Position numbers and translations under genes: made by a program | Origin: Bacteroidota bacterium | Lineage (GTDB): Bacteria > Bacteroidota > Bacteroidia > Chitinophagales > Chitinophagaceae | DNA: 64,000 bases | Direction of reading: 5' to 3' | Assembly: GCA_016868455.1 (NCBI GenBank) | Contig: VGGV01000002.1 | Coordinates: 1 to 64,000, forward strand | Notes under the pieces: model-generated | What the model saw: the letters and a program-made list of their open reading frames with translations, nothing else | Told to the model about the DNA's origin: nothing | Database searches by the model: none | In this document: positions 1 to 6,419 of the stretch, in pieces | How positions within the stretch are numbered: the first letter of the stretch is position 1 | Layout: every line of letters starts with the position of its first letter

Positions 1-2
1 TG

Positions 3-128
3 GCACTTATTTTCAATCTTTTTGGATTGAACACACTAATGCAGATCACCCCCCTGCACCACCTTGTTTTGGGTGGCTTTGCATTTGGAGCCATTTTTAT
101 GGCAACTGATCCGGTTACAGCAGCACAG
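3..128 (+). pseudogene. nqrB: NqrB (Na+-translocating NADH:quinone reductase subunit B) fragment
   Basis: Reading frame 3 from the left edge encodes about 42 residues ending [20 protein letters not shown], which I recognise as the conserved segment of NqrB, a membrane subunit of the sodium-pumping NADH:quinone reductase (also resembling RnfD). After the TAAQ codons the frame runs only six more codons to a stop at 144-146, and the sequence becomes the peptidase of the next entry in another frame. It is therefore a fragment cut at about 118-128. A misassembly and a real recombination look the same from here. Confidence 0.75.
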
Positions 129-618
129 CGGCACCGGCCCCAGTGATCATACTTCTTTTTACCGGAAGGATATTCCTGTTCTGTTCTACTTCACCGGGTT
201 GCATACGGATTATCACAAACCCACTGATGATGCGGATAAAATAAACTATAACGGTACGTTGCAGATCATTCAGCATATTGAAAAACTGATTGCTTCGTTT
301 GATAAACAGCCTAAACTTGCATTTTTAAAGACAAGAGAAACACAAACCACTACTACAGCCCGGTTCAATGTATCCCGGGGCATTATGCCGGATTATACAT
401 TTGCGGACAATGGTGTAAGAGCCGATGGTATAAGCGAAGGAAAGCCTGCACAAAAAGCCGGGTTGAAAGCAGGTGATATTATTTTACAAATAGGTGAATA
501 CTCCATTTCTTCTATGGAAAATTATATGCAAACACTGACGAAGTTTAAGAAAGGCGATAAAGCAAAAGTGAAGTATAAGAGAGGGTAAAAGGAACTTGAG
601 ACGGTGGTTGAATTCTAA
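118..618 (+). pseudogene. C-terminal part of an M28-family aminopeptidase with PDZ domain, N-terminus missing, internal stop
   Basis: In frame 1 from about 118 the translation starts [20 protein letters not shown], the metal-site region of M28 zinc aminopeptidases, and runs on through the end of the catalytic domain. A PDZ domain follows (about 390-585, with KPAQKAGLKAGDI and the GEYSISSMENYMQ segment). The usual N-terminal two thirds is absent because the gene joins an NqrB fragment at about 118-128. The open frame ends at TAA 586-588, but the same frame continues KELETVVEF to TAA 616-618, the normal C-terminal strand of these PDZ domains. The stop at 586 therefore looks like a nonsense change or a base error. 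The ATG at 64 in this frame lies in NqrB sequence and is not a real start. Confidence 0.75.
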
Positions 619-653
619 GTTGTACCTTACACATACTTATTACATCCATTTGT

Positions 654-1103
654 ATGGCAGAACGGGGCAATAAACTGGTGCTGGATAACCACGAACTCAC
701 CGAATCGTTCTTTGAAGATACCCGTGTGCTCGGTATCATGGCGCCGGTAAAAGATTACCAGTTTTGCTGGCAGATCAACAGCAGCACCGGTCTGGATTTC
801 CGGCTGAACCAGGAGCTGGAAATAAAGCTGATCCGGAAAAAAAGAGAATATTTTTTCTCCATTTATGAATACAATGAACCTAACAAGTTCTTATCGCATT
901 ATATATACAATAACCAGTTCGACGGAGAATACCTGCTGCCCGAATTCAAACACCTTGATTTTTTATGGCTGATGAAGGGCGATGAGGCAAGCGATGAAAC
1001 CATACAGGAAGCCATACAAACCATCCGCTCAATACCCAGTGTGCAATTAGTGGCTGAGCTCACCGCAGATAAAATATCAAATAAAGAGAACCTTGTTTTT
1101 TAA
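654..1103 (+). CDS. IPExxxVDY-family protein of unknown function
   Basis: A 149-residue protein with the signature LPEFKHLDFLWLMKGD near residues 105-120, matching the IPExxxVDY family of small Bacteroidota proteins (here LPEFKHLDF). No signal peptide or membrane segment is visible, so it is probably cytoplasmic. The N-terminal half alternates strands and charged turns, including FCWQINSSTGLDF and EYFFSIYEY. The family's function is unknown to me. The ATG at 654 lies 36 bases after the end of the peptidase remnant. The gene is followed by an 8-base-period repeat array. Confidence 0.8.
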   Translation: MAERGNKLVLDNHELTESFFEDTRVLGIMAPVKDYQFCWQINSSTGLDFRLNQELEIKLIRKKREYFFSIYEYNEPNKFLSHYIYNNQFDGEYLLPEFKHLDFLWLMKGDEASDETIQEAIQTIRSIPSVQLVAELTADKISNKENLVF

Positions 1104-1108
1104 TATGA

Positions 1109-1185
1109 TAATGTGCTAATTTGCTGATGAGCTAATTAAGGAAGTTTCATTGGTATATTATCCAATTGACCAATCAGCAAATTAT
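1109..1185. repeat. Paired 8-base-period array (direct arm plus inverted arm)
   Basis: Positions 1109-1140 hold four 8-base units with consensus TRATNNGC (first unit TAATGTGC, second TAATTTGC). After a 21-base gap, 1162-1185 holds three 8-base units of the opposite sense (CCAATTGA, CCAATCAG, CAAATTAT). The arms contain a perfect 12-base inverted repeat, TAATTTGCTGAT against ATCAGCAAATTA. The element fills the gap ahead of the pterin dehydratase start at 1191. Confidence 0.75.
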
Positions 1186-1190
1186 TTCTT

Positions 1191-1427
1191 ATGTGGGAAG
1201 AAAAAAATAATAAACTGTACAAGAAATTTCAATTCAAAAATTTCAGTGAGGCCTTTGCTTTTATGACAAGAGTGGCCATTGAAGCAGAAAAAATGGATCA
1301 TCATCCGTTGTGGACGAATGTTTGGAATACTGTAGAAATCTGGCTCAGCACACATGATGCCGGTGATATAGTTACAGACAAAGACAGAAAACTTGCTGAT
1401 AAAATTGAGAAACTAATGGAACCCTGA
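1191..1427 (+). CDS. 4a-hydroxytetrahydrobiopterin dehydratase (pterin-4-alpha-carbinolamine dehydratase)
   Basis: A 78-residue protein carrying the PCD signature: [20 protein letters not shown] (residues about 31-50) followed by [14 protein letters not shown]. The paired histidines of DHHP and the later THD histidine are the catalytic residues of this family, which dehydrates 4a-hydroxy-tetrahydropterin during pterin recycling for aromatic amino acid hydroxylases. It is at the short end of the family (usually about 95-110 residues) because it lacks the usual N-terminal strand. The ATG at 1191 is the only good start and directly follows the repeat array. No phenylalanine hydroxylase lies in the window. 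Confidence 0.88.
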   Translation: MWEEKNNKLYKKFQFKNFSEAFAFMTRVAIEAEKMDHHPLWTNVWNTVEIWLSTHDAGDIVTDKDRKLADKIEKLMEP

Positions 1428-1430
1428 TTC

Positions 1431-1480
1431 TTATGATGATTAATGCAGGTACATTTCATAATATATCTTAATCATCATAA
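1431..1480. repeat. Perfect 13-base inverted repeat between PCD and ctlX
   Basis: TTATGATGATTAA (1431-1443) and TTAATCATCATAA (1468-1480) are exact reverse complements separated by 24 bases. The stem is AT-rich and has no T-tract, so it does not look like a standard intrinsic terminator. It could be a binding site for a dimeric regulator or a remnant of a palindromic repeat. Confidence 0.6.
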
Positions 1481-1506
1481 CAATCTGCGTTCTTAAAACA
1501 ATCACA

Positions 1507-2424
1507 TTGCCTGCTGCTTCCACCATATTGATGGTTCGTCCCGCTGCTTTTGGCTTTAATGAAGAAACGGTCGCCAATAATTATTTTCAGCATAACCCGG
1601 ATATTTCAAAAGAAGAAGTGCAGCAAAAAGCGCTGTCTGAATTTGATGCCATGGTGGAAAAGCTGCGCAGCAATGGAATGGATGTGGTGGTAATAAATGA
1701 CACGGCTGAACCACCCAAGCCCTCTGCCATTTTTCCCAACAACTGGCTCAGCACCTCTCCGGAAGGAAAATTATTTGTGTATCCCATGTATGCCCCCGGC
1801 AGGAGGCTTGAAAAAAGGGATGAGGTATTAAAAATGCTGGCAAAGGATTTTGTAGTAAAGGATGTGCAGGACTGGAGTGAATTTGAAGCCGAAGAAAGAT
1901 TCCTGGAAGGTACAGGCAGCATGGTAATGGATCATGGCAATAGACTCATCTATGCTGCCATATCAGAGCGGACCAATTTATCTGTACTGGAAAAGTTTGC
2001 CGCTGCCAACGGCTACCAGGCCATTGTTTTTTTGGCTGCAGACAAACAGAGCCGGCCGGTGTATCATACCAATGTGGTGATGACGTTGGGAGAAAATTTT
2101 TGTGTGCTTTGCGAGGAAGCCATTGAGGAAGAATGGGAGCTGATAGCGGTGCGGCAACTGCTGGAGTCAACCCATCATACTATTATTCCGATAACGAAAG
2201 AGCAGATGCACCAGTTTGCCGGCAATATGCTGGAGGTGAAGAATAAGAAAGGGGAAAATATTCTGGTGCTGAGCCAAAACGCTTTTAATTCTTTGCGCAA
2301 GGAGCAGAGGGAGATGCTGGAAGCCTATGCCAGGCTGTTGCCCGTTGCTGTTCCCACAATTGAACAGGTAGAAGGCGGCAGTGTGCGGTGTATGATGGCA
2401 GAGGTGTTTTTGGAGAGGAGGTAA
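1507..2424 (+). CDS. ctlX: Citrulline hydrolase CtlX (guanidino-group-modifying enzyme superfamily)
   Basis: A 305-residue protein starting STILMVRPAAFGFNEETVAN, typical of CtlX, which hydrolyses citrulline to ornithine, CO2 and ammonia. Superfamily residues are visible: the acidic EGTGSMV segment (about residue 135), the catalytic histidine in YHTNVVM (about 187) and the nucleophilic cysteine in EGGSVRCMMAEVF near the C-terminus. No ATG exists before MVRP. I use the TTG at 1507 because it restores the conserved STILM segment. The alternative ATG at 1531 would remove the first eight residues. Its stop abuts the stop of convergent selD with no spacer. Confidence 0.88.
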   Translation: MPAASTILMVRPAAFGFNEETVANNYFQHNPDISKEEVQQKALSEFDAMVEKLRSNGMDVVVINDTAEPPKPSAIFPNNWLSTSPEGKLFVYPMYAPGRRLEKRDEVLKMLAKDFVVKDVQDWSEFEAEERFLEGTGSMVMDHGNRLIYAAISERTNLSVLEKFAAANGYQAIVFLAADKQSRPVYHTNVVMTLGENFCVLCEEAIEEEWELIAVRQLLESTHHTIIPITKEQMHQFAGNMLEVKNKKGENILVLSQNAFNSLRKEQREMLEAYARLLPVAVPTIEQVEGGSVRCMMAEVFLERR

Positions 2425-3504
2425 TTACTGTTTCACCCAAACCCTCTTCTCATTTTCTGCAATCATCTTCCCAACTGCCACAATCTCATTTCTCAAAACA
2501 TTTTTTACCTCATCAATAGCCTCTTCCCTCACACTCACCAGCAACCCGCCATTTGTCTGTGGGTCGGGTAACAGCGTAAAGGCTTCCATCACATTCACTC
2601 CCTTCTCAAACTTTACCGTATCACTGTAGGCATTCCAGTTTCTTGTTGTTGCATCCGGAAAAATGCGCTGGGTTATATATTCTCTTACTCCGGTGGCGAC
2701 TGGTATTTTATCATAATATATTTCTGCGCTCAGTCCGCTGCCTTCCGCCATTTCTATCAGGTGACCCAGCAGGCCAAAGCCGGTTACATCCGTCATGGCG
2801 GTTACGCCTTTTATTTTTCCCAGTTCTTCACCCATCTTATTCAAGGTTGTCATTTGCTCAATCATCACCGGTAAATGCTCTGGTTTCAGCAGCCCTCTTT
2901 TTTGAGCGGTGGATAAAATGCCAACGCCCAGCGGCTTTGTCAGAAATAAATAATCATCTTTCTGTGCGGTATGGTTTCGTTTTAAATTTTCTGTTGGAAC
3001 TATGCCGGTAACGGCCAGTCCGAATATTGGTTCAGGTGAATCAATGCTGTGCCCGCCGGCCAATGGGATGCCGGCTTCTTTGCAAACGGCTCTTCCGCCT
3101 TCAATTACTTTTTGCGCCAGCTCAACTGGCAGCTTTTCCACCGGCCAGCCCAATATGGCAATGGCCAGTATTGGTTTGCCGCCCATGGCATATACATCGC
3201 TGATGGAGTTGGCCGCAGCGATCCTTCCAAAATCAAAAGCGTCATCCACTATCGGCATAAAAAAATCAGTAGTGGAAATAAGTGCCATGCCATTACCCAG
3301 ATCATACACGGCTGCATCATCTTTGCTGTGGTTGCCAACAAGCAGCTTATCATTATCGGGTAGTGCAATGCTGCTCTTTAATATTTCATCCAGCACTTTG
3401 GGGGAAATTTTGCAGCCGCAACCGGCGCCGTGGGAGTATTGGGTGAGAGCGGCCCCCCCAACCCCCGAAGGGGGGATTTGAGAAGAGTCTTTTTGTTCTA
3501 ACAT
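2425..3504 (-). CDS. selD: Selenide, water dikinase (selenophosphate synthase)
   Basis: A 359-residue protein that makes selenophosphate from selenide and ATP, the selenium donor for the SelU enzyme encoded upstream on the same strand. The active-site motif reads [13 protein letters not shown], so the catalytic position is cysteine, not selenocysteine. Other SelD landmarks are [16 protein letters not shown] (metal and nucleotide binding), GGHSID and GFGLLGHL. Residues about 7-20 ([13 protein letters not shown]) are not part of the family and coincide with a GC palindrome in the DNA (3453-3475), so the extreme N-terminus seems to have been extended by a repeat. The ATG is at 3504. Confidence 0.95.
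   Translation of the reverse strand: MLEQKDSSQIPPSGVGGAALTQYSHGAGCGCKISPKVLDEILKSSIALPDNDKLLVGNHSKDDAAVYDLGNGMALISTTDFFMPIVDDAFDFGRIAAANSISDVYAMGGKPILAIAILGWPVEKLPVELAQKVIEGGRAVCKEAGIPLAGGHSIDSPEPIFGLAVTGIVPTENLKRNHTAQKDDYLFLTKPLGVGILSTAQKRGLLKPEHLPVMIEQMTTLNKMGEELGKIKGVTAMTDVTGFGLLGHLIEMAEGSGLSAEIYYDKIPVATGVREYITQRIFPDATTRNWNAYSDTVKFEKGVNVMEAFTLLPDPQTNGGLLVSVREEAIDEVKNVLRNEIVAVGKMIAENEKRVWVKQ
3453..3475. repeat. C-rich/G-rich palindrome inside the selD N-terminus
   Basis: CCCCCGAAGGGGGG (3462-3475) preceded by a C6 run forms a hairpin. It encodes IPPSGVGGA in selD. Related C/G palindromes occur at 29093-29116, 51651-51666, 53113-53146 and 60614-60652. Confidence 0.6.
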
Positions 3505-3537
3505 TCTGCAAATCTCGGATAAAAAAATTCACGCCAA

Positions 3538-3553
3538 CCTACCGGCCGGCAGG
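3538..3553. repeat. GC palindrome, CCTGCC/GGCAGG family
   Basis: CCTACCGGCCGGCAGG, one member of a dispersed family also seen at 10651, 44520, 53778, 58072, 58138 and 61587. It lies in the gap upstream of selD. Confidence 0.6.
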
Positions 3554-3554
3554 G

Positions 3555-3622
3555 GCGCAAAGAATTCGCAAAGCCCCAAAGACAATTTTCGACTTGCATA
3601 TTTCACTTAGCGTCTTTGCGTG
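3555..3622. repeat. GCAAAG-type short repeats with inverted copy
   Basis: Three spaced copies of a (CG)CAAAG core (3555-3582, spacing about 10-11 bases) are followed by an inverted copy, GCGTCTTTGCG, at about 3610-3620. It occupies the gap between selD and the upstream gene. It is weaker than the heptamer arrays. Confidence 0.4.
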
Positions 3623-3626
3623 ATGC

Positions 3627-5027
3627 CTAATTCTTTCTTCTGAAAACTATCCCTGAACTTTTTTGAAAATCGGAGCTGAAGCGTAGGTGATAAATGTCTT
3701 CACCGTCATGCACCACCAGCAACCCGGTGTTGGGCGGATATTTTCCCAGGTTGTCAGCAAAAAGCACCAGGGTGAAATCTTCCTGCTGCCCCGGCTGGAT
3801 GTAAATAGTTTTTTTGATGGCGCTGGCCTTTAATCCCTGCCTGGCCATTATCATTTCGCCGTTCATAATGACACTAACGGTATCACCATCAATCTCCCCG
3901 TTGTCATAAAGGGAAAGCACAAGACTGTCGGATTTGAAATCCACCACCTGAGAAAATTCAGACTTTCTTCCTGCAATAGTGGTCACATTTTTGGTGAGCT
4001 CCTCCACTGACTTTTTAGGAGCATTTACAACAGGCGCAGCAGCGGGTGTTGCTGCAACAGTTGTATTTGTTTTTTGCACTGCAGGATTTGTTTCGGGCTT
4101 CTTTATTTCATTGTTATTAACCGGTGGGTTTGTTTTGCTGACTGTATTGGAGGCCACAGGCTTGTTGTTGCTTTCAGTCCCTACCTGTTTTGCCTGCGGG
4201 GTTGTTTTAGCAACGATATTTTCTGCAGGCTTTGCGGCATCCTGTTGTTTTACAACCGGTGGGTTATTGGTTTTAGTAACATCTTTTTCATCTGCAGCAG
4301 CAGTCTTTTCTCCTGCTGCCAGAACCGGCTTATTCATAACAGCCGTTTTACCTGAAGCAGACGGTTTTAATGTTACAGGCGCAGCATCTATCTCTTTTGT
4401 CCCGGTTCTTGCCATTGTGTTATCCGGCTTTTTTAAGTCAGGAATTATCGGGTCAGGTTCTGCTCTTTGCAGGTCAGGGGCTGCAACCGATACAGTGGTT
4501 TTACCGGTGTTTATTTCTTTTGTTTCTGTTCTTGTCAGTGAATTATCCGGTTTCTTTAAATCCGGTAATACCGGGTCAGGCTCTGTTCTTTGCAGGTCGG
4601 GCACTGCTACTGCTAATGCCGGCGCCGGGTCATTGTTAAATGTGTACTCGGTTTTCACCCGCTGTGGCTTGGCAATCTTTACAACCGGTAATCCTTCCTG
4701 CCGCTCCCTGTAAAAAGCTAATTCATCGGCCACCTTCAGTTCTTCGAGGTGCGGGAATATTTTGGAGGCGGTGAGATCTTTTTCCTGACCCAGGTCTACT
4801 TTGCCGGTAACGGAGTAATATTTTTTGGTGGCATTGGTTTTCCAGGTGCCGGCCAGGTACCAGGCGCTGTCGTTTCCGTTTCTTCTGAAGGTGCTGGTTA
4901 CTTTTATTCCTTTATCTAATTTGCCGCAGAAGTTGTAAGCAATGATCTCATCATCGGTTACTTCGCATACATCACCCTGTATGGTTCCCTTTACTCTTTT
5001 TACAATGTAGTACAGCGTATCGTTCAC
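3627..5027 (-). CDS. Exported proline/threonine-rich protein of unknown function
   Basis: I give the first canonical start (GTG 5027; 466 residues), but the frame stays open to about 5222, and the upstream translation holds an apparent signal peptide (KKYRLAVLFLFCPLFFPGQS) and a conserved-looking TGLWTGAL segment, so the real protein is about 530 residues. No ATG, GTG or TTG exists in that extension. The mature part has an N-terminal beta-rich domain, a long low-complexity linker rich in P, T, K and A with a duplicated block of about 38 residues (DLQRxEPDPxxPDLKKPDN twice), and a C-terminal beta domain (FKSDSLVLSLYDNGEIDGDT). The function is unknown. It sits between selU and selD on the same strand and overlaps the selU stop. 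Confidence 0.7.
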   Translation of the reverse strand: MNDTLYYIVKRVKGTIQGDVCEVTDDEIIAYNFCGKLDKGIKVTSTFRRNGNDSAWYLAGTWKTNATKKYYSVTGKVDLGQEKDLTASKIFPHLEELKVADELAFYRERQEGLPVVKIAKPQRVKTEYTFNNDPAPALAVAVPDLQRTEPDPVLPDLKKPDNSLTRTETKEINTGKTTVSVAAPDLQRAEPDPIIPDLKKPDNTMARTGTKEIDAAPVTLKPSASGKTAVMNKPVLAAGEKTAAADEKDVTKTNNPPVVKQQDAAKPAENIVAKTTPQAKQVGTESNNKPVASNTVSKTNPPVNNNEIKKPETNPAVQKTNTTVAATPAAAPVVNAPKKSVEELTKNVTTIAGRKSEFSQVVDFKSDSLVLSLYDNGEIDGDTVSVIMNGEMIMARQGLKASAIKKTIYIQPGQQEDFTLVLFADNLGKYPPNTGLLVVHDGEDIYHLRFSSDFQKSSGIVFRRKN

Positions 5028-5202
5028 AATAAATTCACTGCGGGAATAGCCATATACTTTGCCCCTGTATTCTGTAAGAACAATTTCAAACAGCTGGTCT
5101 TTTCTTACGGTGGTGCTGTCGTTGCTCAGGGCGCCCGTCCACAGCCCGGTTAGCGATTGCCCGGGGAAAAATAAGGGACAAAAAAGAAAGAGAACGGCGA
5201 GC

Positions 5203-6336
5203 CTATATTTTTTGCGGCAGTTTTATTGAATGAAGGATAAGCTGGCTGGCATTTTCAGAGGTTACGGATTTGCATTCAATGCTATGTAATAACGAATTTA
5301 CATTCTCCCGATTGTGCAGGCCTTTTAAATAGTATTTATCGTAATATTTCAGCAGGATGCGGAAACTTTCTACGGTATTTCCCTCTTCCAGCAACTGAAT
5401 TGCTGTTTTGGCCTGTAGTCCGCCCAGTTTTTCCTTTATTCGTTCGATGGCGTCAATCATCCGTTGCTTTTCGAGGCAACCGTATTCTTCGGCAAGATGT
5501 TTTAATCTTTCTTCAAAGGGGATATCCAGGAAATAAACCGGAGACTGCCGCATGGTTTTCCAGAGATCGTTCGGGATGTTCACATGCCCGATGCGTTGAG
5601 ATTCATCTTCTAACCAGATACCGGAGGTATGAGGTATGAAGTCTGAAGGGGCCGTCCCGTCTTCTGACCTCTGACTTCTGACATCATTAAGGCTTTGTGC
5701 GAGGACATTCTCAAACATTTCCTGAGAAGGCTGCTCAGGCATTCCGATGTTGCCAAAGGCGGAGCCTTTGTGTTTGGCGATGTTTTCCAGATCAATGACG
5801 GGTTCACCTTTTCCCTTTAAAGCTCTCAGTAATTCTGTTTTTCCTGAACCGGTGTAACCGCCAAGTATCCTGAATTGAAAAGGCAGTCTAAAAGTATCAA
5901 GTACATAGTTGCGGAATTTCTTATAACCGCCAATAAGCGTGCACACCTTAAAGCCATACAGATCGAGTAACCATGCCACGGCGGCGCTGCGCATGCCTCC
6001 CCGCCAGCAGTAGAGGAGGATTAGTCTTGAGTCGATAGTCGTTAGTCCGGCGCTGTTGGGTAACGACTCATGACTATTGACTATTGACTCAACTTCTTCC
6101 ACCATTTTTCTCATCTTAGGCCCGAAAAAATCCAACCCGGTTTTAATGGCCACTTCCCGGCTTTGCTGTTTGTAAGTGGTGCCAACAACTTTTCTTTCAT
6201 CATCCGTAAACAGTGGCAGCGAATGTGCGCCGGGGATATGTGCATGTTTGTATTCGGCAGGGCTGCGCACATCTATTACAGGGTGCTGCTTTGCAAGTTC
6301 AAGAAACTGTTCAACATGTAATTTCTCAACAGCCAT
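5203..6336 (-). CDS. mnmH: tRNA 2-selenouridine(34) synthase (SelU/MnmH)
   Basis: A 377-residue enzyme that replaces sulfur with selenium at wobble 2-thiouridine of tRNAs for Lys, Glu and Gln, using selenophosphate from SelD. The N-terminal rhodanese domain carries the conserved cysteine loop YCWRGGMRS (about residue 111), and the P-loop GGYTGSGKTELL (about 160-171) starts the ATPase part. Two stretches outside the family pattern (VESIVNSHESLPNSAGLT and DVRSQRSEDGTAPSDF) are encoded by heptamer repeat arrays at 6023-6092 and 5624-5683. A TAnnTTTG box ends four bases before the ATG. Confidence 0.93.
   Translation of the reverse strand: MAVEKLHVEQFLELAKQHPVIDVRSPAEYKHAHIPGAHSLPLFTDDERKVVGTTYKQQSREVAIKTGLDFFGPKMRKMVEEVESIVNSHESLPNSAGLTTIDSRLILLYCWRGGMRSAAVAWLLDLYGFKVCTLIGGYKKFRNYVLDTFRLPFQFRILGGYTGSGKTELLRALKGKGEPVIDLENIAKHKGSAFGNIGMPEQPSQEMFENVLAQSLNDVRSQRSEDGTAPSDFIPHTSGIWLEDESQRIGHVNIPNDLWKTMRQSPVYFLDIPFEERLKHLAEEYGCLEKQRMIDAIERIKEKLGGLQAKTAIQLLEEGNTVESFRILLKYYDKYYLKGLHNRENVNSLLHSIECKSVTSENASQLILHSIKLPQKI
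5624..5683. repeat. Heptamer array pair inside selU (second element)
   Basis: Four 7-base units start at 5624 (GAGGTAT, GAGGTAT, GAAGTCT, GAAGGGG). After 11 bases come three units of the opposite sense from 5663 (TCTGACC, TCTGACT, TCTGACA). The reverse complement of the second arm (GTCAGA core) matches the GTATGA/GTCTGA core of the first. The element is in the coding sequence, between the P-loop and the C-terminal part of SelU. Confidence 0.75.
6023..6092. repeat. Perfectly periodic heptamer array pair inside selU (first element)
   Basis: Positions 6023-6050 contain four consecutive AGTCNNN heptamers. After 14 bases, 6065-6092 contains four consecutive GACTNNN heptamers, the reverse-complement core. 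The two 28-base arms could pair as an imperfect hairpin. It is the cleanest member of the array class in this window and is translated as part of SelU just before the rhodanese active-site loop. Confidence 0.85.
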
Positions 6337-6340
6337 TTTA

Positions 6341-6348
6341 CAAAAGTA
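6341..6348 (-). promoter_or_regulatory. Bacteroidota -7 box TACTTTTG for selU
   Basis: On the minus strand TACTTTTG (TAnnTTTG type) ends four bases upstream of the selU ATG at 6336, predicting a leaderless or nearly leaderless transcript for the selU group. Confidence 0.55.
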
Positions 6349-6355
6349 TCAAAAC

Positions 6356-6381
6356 AAAAAAGCCGCCGTTATCCGGCAGCT
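6356..6381 (-). terminator. Intrinsic terminator after rho
   Basis: Read on the minus strand, a hairpin with arms GCTGCCG and CGGCGGC and a 5-base loop is followed by six T. It lies between the rho stop (6420) and the selU start (6336) and separates the two transcription units. Confidence 0.7.
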
Positions 6382-6394
6382 TGTTTATTTACTC

Positions 6395-6410
6395 TCCGCC
6401 AGCCGGCGGA
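6395..6410. repeat. GC palindrome downstream of rho
   Basis: TCCGCC-AGCC-GGCGGA is a perfect 6-base-arm palindrome, ten bases past the rho stop and just before the rho terminator. It resembles the GC palindromes found elsewhere in the window. Confidence 0.45.
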
Positions 6411-6419
6411 CCGGGAATT

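Noticed and set aside
64-118. ATG at 64 as the start of the peptidase
   Set aside because: The first 18 codons of that frame lie in sequence that is clearly NqrB in another frame; only sequence after about 118 is peptidase.
3979-4713. 244-codon open frame on the plus strand
   Set aside because: It is antisense to the repetitive linker of the 3627-5027 gene; its low-complexity, hydrophobic composition is the mirror of a Pro/Thr/Lys-rich coding region.
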